Assembly (NCBI RefSeq): GCF_008001035.1
Contig: NZ_CP042856.1
Span: forward strand, 2,480,001 to 2,544,000
Direction: 5' to 3'
Length of the DNA stretch: 64,000 nucleotides
Source: Salinibacterium sp. dk2585
Lineage (GTDB): Bacteria; Actinomycetota; Actinomycetes; Actinomycetales; Microbacteriaceae
The notes under the pieces are model-generated. The model saw nothing but the letters and a program-made list of their open reading frames with translations. It was not told where the DNA came from and searched no databases. Each line of letters opens with the position of its first letter. The first letter of the stretch is position 1. Below are positions 38,553 to 46,712 of this stretch, piece by piece. The position numbers were made by a program, and so were the translations under genes.

Positions 38553-41048
38553 TTACTCCTTGCTGCGGCGGCGCGCCAGCAGTGCGACCAGAAGGGCGAT
38601 CACGACGAGCAGGAGTACGCCGCTGATGATCCACGGCAGCCAGTCGCTTGTCGCCTCATCCGTTTCTTCTGCCTCTTCGGCCGCAGGCTGTTCGGCGCGC
38701 GGTGTGGCCGCAGCATCGCAGCCGTCCTCGACCGCGAGTTCGAGCGTGATCGGGTCGAGATCGGTGCCGGTTTCGTAGGTGCCGAAGGCTGCGGAACCCT
38801 GCGCGGTGAGCACGGCGGGTATGTCGGCGAGCCTCACACCGCCGCCGCGTTCTTCAGTCGTTGCGGCCGCGAGGTCGAGGTCGGCGAAGTGCACGCCGAT
38901 CTGGTTGACGGATTCGCCGTCGCGCGTCTCACCCGTGACATCGAGCAGGAGCCGCCCGGTGCCGTCGTCGAGCATCTCGATGTGGGGATTGCCAATCGTC
39001 GTGTTCAGCACGCCACCGTGACCGGTGAAGGTGATCGTTCCGGGGAAGCTGATGGTGCCTTCGCCCGTCGCGGGGTCGTAGCTGCCCGTGTCGCTCGTGA
39101 AGCCGAAGTTTGGGGTCTCGTAGGTCGCGCCCTCGCCGACGGTCCACTCCCCCTTCGCGATCGTGCCGCTCACATAGGAACGGAATGCCTCCTTGAAACC
39201 CCACGTGAGGCTGGCGCCTGTCACGACGCAGCCATCGAGCGAGGTCGTGGTGGCCATGATCTCCGCGATCGTGATCGGGATGCCGCGACTCACCGAACCC
39301 TGCAGGGTGAGCGTGTGCTCGCCCGTGAGCTCTGCGGGAAGCAAGCCCGTCCAGGTGACGTCACCGTTGGCATCCGCTGTCGCATTGCGGTCAAGCACTA
39401 TCGGCTCGGAGTAGATGACGACGAGAATGCCGGTCTCGTTCGGCTGGAAGCCCGACGCGGTGATGGTGACCTCTCCCCCGGGCACGGGCTCGCCTTCGAC
39501 GATCTCGACGCCGGTCGAAGCGGGCGGCGCGGGCGCGGGGGTGCGCGTGGCGGCACGGGCGGGGGCTGATGCCACGACCACGGTGCCTCCGGAGGCGGCC
39601 GCTGCGGGCGCCCCGACGGTGAAGCTGACGGGGTCGAGAGGGTCGCCCGTGGCATAGAAGCCGTTGAACGCGTTCGCCCCTGCCCCCGTGAGGGTCGCGG
39701 GTACTCCGGTGTAGGTGACGGCGCCGCCGACCTCGGTGCGGCTGGACGCCGCCAGATTGAGGGTCCCCATGAGCACGCGCGCGCCGTTCACGCTGACGTA
39801 GAGGTTCGCGCGCTGCGGCGAGACGACCTCGACGGTCGGGTTTGCGAACGTGAGGTCGAGCGATGCGCCGTGGCCCCTGAACCGGACGGAACCGGAGTAA
39901 TCGGCTGTGCCGGCACCGGTGGCCGCCGTGAAGGTGCCGCCGGCCTGGCCGAAGACGAATGCCCCGCCGGCGCTCCTCGCGCCCGCAACCGAGATGCTGC
40001 CGCTCGCGATCGGCCCGGTCACGTAGTTGCGGAACGCGGACTTCACGCCCCAGGTGAGCGACCCGGCCGCGACAGGTGCGACGGGCGTCGGGGGCGCCGG
40101 CGTGGTGGGGGGCGCCGGCGTCGTCGGCGTGGTCGGGGGCGTCGGAGTCGTCGGGGCGTCGTATTGGAGGGGCACGATGACGTCCTGCGACGTGTCGCGC
40201 ATCCCCTGGCCATGCGCCTTCGAGACGTAGACACTGAAACCGCTTGGCGCCGACGCCGGGGCTGTGACGTTCACGGTGAAGGAACCGCCACCCCGCGAAA
40301 TCACGGCGGTAGGCACGAACGATGTCGCGCCCGAGTCGATGCCTGCCTGATAGAAGCCGGGAGCACCGGAGGCAGCAACACCGAGGTACACACCGGGCGA
40401 CGTGCTCTCATCGGTTTCGAAGCCGGACCCCGTGACAGTGACCTCACCACCCGCAGCGGGCGCCTTCGTCACCATGATCGCCGGACCTGGTACCGCCGGC
40501 GCCTCGGCGAAGGTGATGGGTGTGTACGTCTCGAAGGGTGCGTGGGTCGCGCCCCCGCCGGCGTAGGTGTAGATGCCGTAGTTGCCGTCCGAGGGAGCGC
40601 CCTCGATGACGTCGTCCACCTTCAGCTGCACCTCGAAGGAGCCGTCAGGGTTGATCGCGACGGCGCCGTAGGTTGCGCCACCGATCGTCGCAACGTCTTC
40701 AGGATTGACGACCCAGCGCTGGTCGCCGTTCTTACGCGCCGAGGAGCTGGCCCCGTCGGAGGGCTTCCACACATCGGCATAGACGCCGAAGACGACGTAG
40801 AACCCCGCGAACTTGCCCGCGAGTGGTGGACGCGACGCCAGCACGGACTGGTCGCCGAATCCTGTGCCCTGGACCGTCACGACGTCCCCCGACGCGAGCC
40901 CCGCAGTCTTCGACACCGAGATGCTCGGGCCCGGCGCAGCATGCGCTGGCGACGCTCCCGCGACGAGGCCTGCGAAGGCGAGAGCGATGGCGACGAGCAA
41001 GGCGGGGATGGACCGCCATGTCCACGGGCGCGCGAGGACTGTGTTCAC
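38553..41048 (-). CDS. htaA: cell-surface haem-binding protein with two HtaA domains
   Basis: An 831-residue membrane-anchored protein. A signal peptide (1-37, ending AHA) is followed by two Ig/IPT-like domains (about 40-165 and 168-290), a Pro/Thr linker, HtaA domain 1 (about 330-490: SLTWGVKSAFRNYVTG), a third Ig-like domain (about 525-620), HtaA domain 2 (about 625-780: SLTWGFKEAFRSYVSG) and a C-terminal helix with RRRSKE. HtaA proteins bind haem at the surface and pass it to HmuT. The GTG start has AGGAG. Each HtaA domain keeps the conserved YV-G and FTGHGG-like segments. DtxR-type boxes lie upstream. Confidence 0.88.
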   Translation of the reverse strand: MNTVLARPWTWRSIPALLVAIALAFAGLVAGASPAHAAPGPSISVSKTAGLASGDVVTVQGTGFGDQSVLASRPPLAGKFAGFYVVFGVYADVWKPSDGASSSARKNGDQRWVVNPEDVATIGGATYGAVAINPDGSFEVQLKVDDVIEGAPSDGNYGIYTYAGGGATHAPFETYTPITFAEAPAVPGPAIMVTKAPAAGGEVTVTGSGFETDESTSPGVYLGVAASGAPGFYQAGIDSGATSFVPTAVISRGGGSFTVNVTAPASAPSGFSVYVSKAHGQGMRDTSQDVIVPLQYDAPTTPTPPTTPTTPAPPTTPAPPTPVAPVAAGSLTWGVKSAFRNYVTGPIASGSISVAGARSAGGAFVFGQAGGTFTAATGAGTADYSGSVRFRGHGASLDLTFANPTVEVVSPQRANLYVSVNGARVLMGTLNLAASSRTEVGGAVTYTGVPATLTGAGANAFNGFYATGDPLDPVSFTVGAPAAAASGGTVVVASAPARAATRTPAPAPPASTGVEIVEGEPVPGGEVTITASGFQPNETGILVVIYSEPIVLDRNATADANGDVTWTGLLPAELTGEHTLTLQGSVSRGIPITIAEIMATTTSLDGCVVTGASLTWGFKEAFRSYVSGTIAKGEWTVGEGATYETPNFGFTSDTGSYDPATGEGTISFPGTITFTGHGGVLNTTIGNPHIEMLDDGTGRLLLDVTGETRDGESVNQIGVHFADLDLAAATTEERGGGVRLADIPAVLTAQGSAAFGTYETGTDLDPITLELAVEDGCDAAATPRAEQPAAEEAEETDEATSDWLPWIISGVLLLVVIALLVALLARRRSKE

Positions 41049-41117
41049 GTGTGGGCTCCTGGGGAAGCGAGATGCCGCAGGTCATCAGGCAACCCTGTGC
41101 GACATAGATCTGGAAAC

Positions 41118-41136
41118 TTAGGCAACCCTAAGTTCA
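41118..41136. promoter_or_regulatory. weak DtxR-like half-site near htaA
   Basis: CTTAGG and CCTAAG form an inverted repeat with a four-base spacer. The 19-base window starting at 41118 matches the DtxR consensus at 12 positions only. It lies between the stronger box and the htaA start, so it may be a secondary site. Confidence 0.4.
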
Positions 41137-41147
41137 CTCGAAGACTA

Positions 41148-41166
41148 GTAGGTAAGGCTTGCCTAA
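41148..41166. promoter_or_regulatory. DtxR/IdeR box between htaA and msrB
   Basis: GTAGGTAAGGCTTGCCTAA matches the consensus at 15 of 19 positions. It is about 100 bases before htaA and 91 before msrB in the divergent region. Iron control of htaA is the simpler reading, parallel to hmuT. Confidence 0.78.
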
Positions 41167-41256
41167 GTCAAAGCGCCCCACGTGATGTGCCGTAACGCGG
41201 AACAATCGCAAAGCCCACGCGTTTAGTCTTGTTGAACCCACGTCGGAAGGCACCCC

Positions 41257-41679
41257 ATGAACTACCAGGTCAACAAGAGCGAACAGGAATGGCTCGAGGA
41301 GCTCGGCCCCGAACGCTACGCGGTGCTGCGCAAGGCCGGCACGGAGCGCGCATGGTCGGGCGAGCTGCTCGACGAGGAGCGCGCGGGAATCTACACCTGC
41401 GCCGCCTGCAACGCCGAACTCTTCAAGAGCGGCACGAAGTTCGATTCCGGATGCGGCTGGCCCAGCTTCTACGAGTCGGTACGCCCCGAAGCGGTTGAGC
41501 TTCGTGAGGACACGAGCCTCGGCATGGTTCGCACCGAGGTGCTCTGTGCCGCCTGCGGCTCGCACCTCGGCCACGTGTTCCCCGATGGCTTCGGCACCCC
41601 CACGGGCGACCGCTACTGCATGAACTCGCTCTCCCTCAACTTCGCGGAAAAGGACACCGCGGAGGGCGCGGGAGCGTAA
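41257..41679 (+). CDS. msrB: peptide-methionine (R)-S-oxide reductase
   Basis: A 140-residue MsrB, which repairs methionine-R-sulfoxide in proteins using thioredoxin. Two CxxC pairs (CAAC at about 48 and CAAC at about 95) bind the structural zinc. GCGWPSFYE and GTPTGDRYCMNSLSLNF carry the resolving region and the catalytic Cys (about 127). The GGAAGG upstream gives the start. It is divergent from htaA; oxidative repair beside haem uptake may be chance. Confidence 0.95.
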   Translation: MNYQVNKSEQEWLEELGPERYAVLRKAGTERAWSGELLDEERAGIYTCAACNAELFKSGTKFDSGCGWPSFYESVRPEAVELREDTSLGMVRTEVLCAACGSHLGHVFPDGFGTPTGDRYCMNSLSLNFAEKDTAEGAGA

Positions 41680-41732
41680 CCTTCGCAGCGCCGCGCGCTC
41701 GGGCTAGGATGGCTCGGGCGCTACGCGCATCC

Positions 41733-41809
41733 GCCTCCTTAGCTCAGTTGGCCAGAGCATCGCTCTTGTAAAGCGAGGGTCGTCGGTTCGAATCCGACAG
41801 GGGGCTCCA
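41733..41809 (+). tRNA. tRNA-Thr (anticodon UGU)
   Basis: The acceptor arms are GCCTCCT and AGGGGGC, the D arm starts AGCTCAGTTGG, and the anticodon loop CTTGTAA gives UGU, which reads the threonine codon ACA. The T arm contains GGTTCGAATCC, and CCA is encoded at 41807-41809. Confidence 0.95.
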
Positions 41810-41945
41810 CCACCGGGCATCCGTGTCCGGATCGTCTATCGACTGCCTCATCGCCGAGCTGGCTTGGGGTCGCTTGACCCGCGCAACACCCGTGGGCGGT
41901 CATGGGAGCACCGGGCGCCGCGATCTCGCGCCCCGAGGGCCCGGC

Positions 41946-42872
41946 TCAGCCGGCCGGGGCCGGGCTGGGGCTCGGCGAGGGGCTCGCCTTGAGTTCGTTC
42001 GAGAAGGCGTTGCCGCTCGCGGTGCTGACGAAGCGCGCGAAGTCGGTGGCGCTCGAGAGGTCCTCGCCGGGGTAGGCGGTGCCGTCGACGATCACGGTGG
42101 GCGTGCGGGAGATCGCGTCGAGGTCGGCGTTCGGCAGGGGCCCCTCGAAGGCGCGCGCCGTTGCCGCATTGACCCACTTCTTGAACTGCACATCGTTGAT
42201 GCACTGCTCGACCTTGCTTGGGGCGTCCACGCCGACCTGCTTCGCGAGGTCGACCAGCTCGTCATTCTTCAGGCCCGGCGTGTTCTCGGCGGGCTGCTCG
42301 GCGAAGAGGATACTGTGGAAGTCGAAGTAGCGGTCGGGCGAATAGTTCGCGACACAGGCCGCCGCGTTCGCCGCGCGGGTTGAGTACTGGGTGCCGAGCG
42401 AGAAGCGGTCGAGGAACGCGACGGGGTGCACCTCAAGCGTCGCCGCACCCGACGCGACCCAGGTGGCGATCTGCTCTTCGTTGGCCTCTTCGAAGACGCG
42501 GCAGGCCGGGCAGAAGTAGTCGACATACATGACGATGTCGACGACATCCGGGTCCTCAGAGGGTTCGAAAGCGACCGGCGCCGCACCCGGCCTGAGCCCG
42601 GGTGTCGCCTCCGCAACGAAGTCGGCGCCGATACGGATACCGTCGCTCAGCATGTTGCGCGGGCCAGAGCTCGTCTTGGGGATGGCGGCCATGATGCCAA
42701 AGACCGTGGCGCCAGCGACAGCGAGGATTCCAACCACGATGCCCACCTGCAGGAGGAGGCGGTTGCGGCGCTCCTTCTTCTTCTGCTCCAGGCGCGCCTG
42801 CTGCGCCTTTTCGCGGGCGGCGAGCCGCTTTTCGTTCTTCGTCGGCTTGGATCCCGGCGTGCCGTTCGTCAT
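41946..42872 (-). CDS. membrane-anchored DsbA-family thiol oxidoreductase
   Basis: A 308-residue protein. A Lys/Arg-rich cytoplasmic N-terminus (1-38, probably coiled) precedes one membrane helix (about 41-66) and an external thioredoxin-like domain with the active site YFCPACRVF (CPAC, about residue 120). The cis-Pro loop reads ISRTPTVIVDG. It belongs to the DsbA/BdbD-like group that oxidises or shuffles disulfides of exported proteins. The tail is Ser/Pro-rich. The roughly 135 bases after its stop and the 249 bases before its start (42873-43121) hold no gene. Confidence 0.9.
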   Translation of the reverse strand: MTNGTPGSKPTKNEKRLAAREKAQQARLEQKKKERRNRLLLQVGIVVGILAVAGATVFGIMAAIPKTSSGPRNMLSDGIRIGADFVAEATPGLRPGAAPVAFEPSEDPDVVDIVMYVDYFCPACRVFEEANEEQIATWVASGAATLEVHPVAFLDRFSLGTQYSTRAANAAACVANYSPDRYFDFHSILFAEQPAENTPGLKNDELVDLAKQVGVDAPSKVEQCINDVQFKKWVNAATARAFEGPLPNADLDAISRTPTVIVDGTAYPGEDLSSATDFARFVSTASGNAFSNELKASPSPSPSPAPAG

Positions 42873-43121
42873 GAAACCTCACTCAGTTCTCTCGAGAGCT
42901 CGCCCAGCGACAGCCGCTCTCGCCCCCTGGCCCGACCGGGCAACTTCCGCATCCGCGGCACGCCTCGATGCTAAACACCGTGTCTGGGAGTTGGCCAGAC
43001 GGTTACTCAGAGGGGGTCCGGTGACATAATGACACGATCGGGCCGCTCGCGGTCCGGTGCACAACATCCATTCACTACGGATCGTCCGGCACGTACCTGC
43101 CGGTGAAGGAGAAATACTGTC

Positions 43122-44216
43122 ATGGCATCTGTCACCTTTGACAAGGCAACCAGGCTCTACCCGGGCTCGACCCGGCCCGCAGTCGACAAGATCGACCTCG
43201 AGGTAGCCGATGGCGAGTTCCTCGTGCTCGTGGGCCCCTCCGGTTGCGGCAAGTCCACCACGCTCCGGATGCTCGCCGGCCTCGAAGAGGTCAACGAGGG
43301 CCGCATCCTCATCGGCGACAGGGACGTCACCGACGTGCCGCCGAAGGACCGTGACATCGCCATGGTCTTCCAGAACTACGCGCTCTACCCGCACATGACG
43401 GTCGCCGAGAACATGGGCTTCGCGCTGAAGATCGCGGGTGTGCCCAAGGAAGAACGCGCCAAGCGAGTGCTCGAGGCCGCCAAGCTCCTCGACCTCGAGC
43501 CCTACCTCGGCCGCAAGCCGAAGGCGCTCTCGGGCGGCCAGCGTCAGCGTGTCGCGATGGGCCGCGCGATCGTGCGGAGCCCCCAGGTCTTCCTCATGGA
43601 CGAGCCGCTGTCGAACCTCGACGCCAAGCTCCGTGTGCAGACCCGCACGCAGATCGCGTCGCTCACCCGCCGTCTCGGCGTCACGACCGTCTACGTCACG
43701 CACGACCAGACCGAGGCGCTCACGATGGGTGACCGCATCGCCGTGCTGAAAGACGGCGTGCTGCAGCAGGTCGGCACCCCGCGCGAACTCTATGCGGAGC
43801 CGAACAACGTCTTCGTCGCAGGCTTCATCGGTTCCCCCGCCATGAACCTCTTTTCGGCCGACGTCGTCGACGGCGGCGTGAAGTTCGGCACGGCCACGAC
43901 GCCCGTGGCCCGCGACACACTGAGCGCCGCTTCGGCACCCAAGGTCACGATCGGCGTGCGCCCCGAAGACGTCAAGGTCTCGACGACCGGCGAGGGCCTG
44001 CCCGTCGAGGTCGACCTCGTCGAGGAGCTCGGCGCCGACGGCTACCTCTACGGTCACACCGAGGTCGATGGCAACCGTGTCGACCTCGTGGCTCGTGTCG
44101 ATGGCCGCTCGCACCCCCACGCCGGTGACCGCGTGTACGTGCTTCCGACGGAGGAGCACCTGCACATCTTCGACACCGACTCGGGCCGCCGCATCAGCAA
44201 GCCCATCACGGACTGA
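43122..44216 (+). CDS. ugpC: sugar ABC transporter ATPase (UgpC/MsiK type)
   Basis: A 364-residue ATPase that energises carbohydrate importers. Walker A is GPSGCGKST (about 37-45), the signature LSGGQRQR (about 136), Walker B FLMDEPLSNLD (about 155-165), followed by the switch histidine in VTHDQ. The C-terminal TOBE domain (about 240-364) marks the MalK/UgpC/MsiK family. No permease or binding-protein gene is adjacent, so it probably serves several importers as MsiK does. AAGGAG lies upstream; CATAAT at 43025-43030 could be its -10. Confidence 0.93.
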   Translation: MASVTFDKATRLYPGSTRPAVDKIDLEVADGEFLVLVGPSGCGKSTTLRMLAGLEEVNEGRILIGDRDVTDVPPKDRDIAMVFQNYALYPHMTVAENMGFALKIAGVPKEERAKRVLEAAKLLDLEPYLGRKPKALSGGQRQRVAMGRAIVRSPQVFLMDEPLSNLDAKLRVQTRTQIASLTRRLGVTTVYVTHDQTEALTMGDRIAVLKDGVLQQVGTPRELYAEPNNVFVAGFIGSPAMNLFSADVVDGGVKFGTATTPVARDTLSAASAPKVTIGVRPEDVKVSTTGEGLPVEVDLVEELGADGYLYGHTEVDGNRVDLVARVDGRSHPHAGDRVYVLPTEEHLHIFDTDSGRRISKPITD

Positions 44217-44242
44217 GACTGACTCCGAAGGAGCACCGGCCC

Positions 44243-45547
44243 GTGTCAGGCTCCCTCCGCATCACCTCGTCGATCGCCGACTCGGCGCTGCTCGATCTCC
44301 CGTGGTCCATACCGCTGGAGGAGTGGCCCGAGTCGGTGATCGCCGCACTCCCCAAGGGCATCTCGCGTCACCTGGTGCGCTTCGCGCACATGGGCGGCGC
44401 CGTGATCGCCATCAAGGAGACATCCGCTGAACTGGCGCGGCGCGAATACGACCTCCTGCGCGCCCTCCAGCGTCTCGACATCCCCTGCGTCGAACCGCTC
44501 GCCGTCATCACCGACCGCAGCGACGACGACGGCAACCCGCTGCAGGCCGTGCTCGTCACGCGCCACCTCAAGTTCTCGCTGCCCTACCGGGCGCTCTATT
44601 CCCAGACACTGCGCCCCGACACCGCGACACGCCTCGTCGACGCGCTCGCGGTGCTGCTCGTGCGCCTGCACATCATCGGGTTCTTCTGGGGCGACGTGTC
44701 GCTGTCGAACACTCTGTTCCGACGGGACGCGGGAGCCTTCGCCGCCTACCTCGTCGACGCAGAGACGGGCGGGCTCTACGACGGCATCTCGGATGGGCAG
44801 CGCGAGAACGACCTTGAGATCGCCCGCATCAACATCGCCGGCGAACTGCTCGACCTCGCGGCGGGCAACCGCCTCGACGAGAACCTCGACCCAGTCGAGG
44901 TGAGCAACGGCATCATGGCCTCGTACCGCAGCCTGTGGGAGGAGCTCACGGGCGCGGAGTCGTTCAAGGCATCCGAACGTTGGCGCATCGCCGAGCGGGT
45001 CGAGCGCCTCAACCAGCTCGGCTTCGACATTGAGGAGTTGGCCATCCGCACCGATGAATCGGGGGCAGAGGTGCGCATCCAGCCGAAGGTCGTCGACGCT
45101 GGGCACCACCAGCGGCGCCTCCTGCGCCTCACCGGCCTCGACGCTCAGGAGAACCAGGCACGCCGCCTGCTCAACGACCTTGACTCCTATGCCGCGAGCT
45201 TCACCGCCAAGGATGCGGATGAGGAGATGGTCGCCCACCAGTGGCTCACCTCGGTGTTCGAGCCCGTCGTTCGGGCAATCCCGCGCGACCTCAAGGGCAA
45301 GCTCGAGCCGGCAGAGGTGTTCCACCAGCTGTTGGACCATCGCTGGTTCCTGTCGCAGAACGCGGGCCGCGACATCCCGCTCGCCGAAGCGGTCTCGTCG
45401 TACATCGACAACGTGCTGCGGCACCGCCGCGATGAGGCGACCGTGATCGATCCGTTGACCGGTACCTTCACGCAGCCCATCCAGACCGTCGGCAACGGCA
45501 AGGCACCAGGCCCCGACGACGAGGTCGACTGGCGCACGCTCGTCTGA
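44243..45547 (+). CDS. DUF4032 kinase-like protein
   Basis: A 434-residue protein. The N-terminal two thirds carry a kinase-fold resemblance (WaaP/lipopolysaccharide-kinase superfamily): VIAIKETSAELARREYDLLRALQ, then HIIGFFWGDVSLSNTLFRRD with the catalytic-loop-like D-S-N and an AYLVDAETG metal-site-like motif. The C-terminal part (about 250-434) is DUF4032. Its substrate is unknown. It starts 26 bases after the sugar ATPase gene (GAAGGAG site), an arrangement I recall from other Actinobacteria, which suggests a link to sugar uptake (inference). Confidence 0.86.
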   Translation: MSGSLRITSSIADSALLDLPWSIPLEEWPESVIAALPKGISRHLVRFAHMGGAVIAIKETSAELARREYDLLRALQRLDIPCVEPLAVITDRSDDDGNPLQAVLVTRHLKFSLPYRALYSQTLRPDTATRLVDALAVLLVRLHIIGFFWGDVSLSNTLFRRDAGAFAAYLVDAETGGLYDGISDGQRENDLEIARINIAGELLDLAAGNRLDENLDPVEVSNGIMASYRSLWEELTGAESFKASERWRIAERVERLNQLGFDIEELAIRTDESGAEVRIQPKVVDAGHHQRRLLRLTGLDAQENQARRLLNDLDSYAASFTAKDADEEMVAHQWLTSVFEPVVRAIPRDLKGKLEPAEVFHQLLDHRWFLSQNAGRDIPLAEAVSSYIDNVLRHRRDEATVIDPLTGTFTQPIQTVGNGKAPGPDDEVDWRTLV

Positions 45548-45560
45548 GGCCCCGCCGGTG

Positions 45561-46712
45561 TCAGGCGATCCCGAGCGAGCGGGCGATCACGAGCAACTGC
45601 ACCTCGTTCGTGCCCTCACCGATCTCGAGGATCTTGGAGTCGCGGTAGTGGCGGGCGACCGGGTACTCGTTCATGAAGCCGTTGCCGCCGAAGACCTGCG
45701 TCGCATCCCGCGCGTTGTCCATGGCGGCGTCACTCGCGGTGATTTTCGCGATCGCCGCCTCCTGCTTGAAGGGCAGTCCCGCGTCGCGCAGTCGTGCGGC
45801 GTGGTGCCATGCGAGCCTGGCGACGTGCACGCGCTGCTGCATGCGGGCGATCGTGAACTGGATGCCCTGGCGAGATGCCAGCGTCTCCCCGAACACGACG
45901 CGACTGCGCGAGTAGTCCACCGCCGCCTCGAGGCAGCCTTCCGCCGCGCCCGTCGCGAGCGCCGCGATCGCGATGCGGCCCTCGTCGAGGATGTGGAGGA
46001 AGTTCGCGAAACCGCGGCCGCGTTCACCGAGGAGGTTGGCCTCGGGAACCCGCGCGTCGCTGAAGGTGAGCGGATGCGTGTCTGAGGCGTGCCAGCCGAC
46101 CTTGTCATAGGCAGGCTCCACCGTGAAGCCCGGGGTGCCGCTCGGCACGATGATGGTCGAGATCTCGCGGCGCCCCTCGCTCTCGCCGGTCACCGCCGTG
46201 ACCGTGACGAAGCGCGTGATGTCGGTGCCCGAGTTGGTGATGAACTGCTTTGTGCCGTTGATGACCCATTCGCCGCCGTCGAGCCTCGCGGTCGTGCGGG
46301 TGGCACCGGCATCCGATCCCGCCTCGGGCTCCGTGAGGCCGAAGCCCGCGAGCGCCCGGCCCGCGAGCAGCTCGGGGAGCAGCTCCGCCTTCTGCTCTTC
46401 CGTGCCGAAACGGTGGATCGGCATCGCCCCGAGGCTCACGCCCGCTTCAAGCGTGATCGCGATGGACTGGTCGACCCTGGCGAGTGCCTCGATCGCCAGG
46501 CAGAGTGCGAAGTAGTCGCCGCCCTGCCCTCCGTGGTCCTCGGGGAACGGCAGGCCGAAGAGCCCGAGCTCGCCCATTTGCGCGACGACATCGAGCGGAA
46601 GGGTCTTGGTGCGATCGGCCTCGTAGGCCCGCGGCGCGACGACCTCCTCCGCGAACTCGCGGACCATGCGCGCGAGATCCCGCTCGTCCTCGTTCAGGTT
46701 GTGATGGTCCAT
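45561..46712 (-). CDS. acyl-CoA dehydrogenase of the branched-chain degradation type
   Basis: A 383-residue FAD dehydrogenase of normal length. Motifs are FGLTEPEAGSDAGATRT (about 125-140) and EIGEGTNEVQ near the C-terminus, with the catalytic glutamate in the common position. It is the last gene of an operon with an acyl-CoA carboxylase; its ATG overlaps the stop of the biotin-carrying subunit. The layout matches accD1-accA1-fadE19 of mycobacteria, so leucine or isoleucine breakdown is likely. Human isovaleryl-CoA dehydrogenase has no Glu at this site, so the substrate may instead be a 2-methyl-branched acyl-CoA. Confidence 0.9.
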   Translation of the reverse strand: MDHHNLNEDERDLARMVREFAEEVVAPRAYEADRTKTLPLDVVAQMGELGLFGLPFPEDHGGQGGDYFALCLAIEALARVDQSIAITLEAGVSLGAMPIHRFGTEEQKAELLPELLAGRALAGFGLTEPEAGSDAGATRTTARLDGGEWVINGTKQFITNSGTDITRFVTVTAVTGESEGRREISTIIVPSGTPGFTVEPAYDKVGWHASDTHPLTFSDARVPEANLLGERGRGFANFLHILDEGRIAIAALATGAAEGCLEAAVDYSRSRVVFGETLASRQGIQFTIARMQQRVHVARLAWHHAARLRDAGLPFKQEAAIAKITASDAAMDNARDATQVFGGNGFMNEYPVARHYRDSKILEIGEGTNEVQLLVIARSLGIA

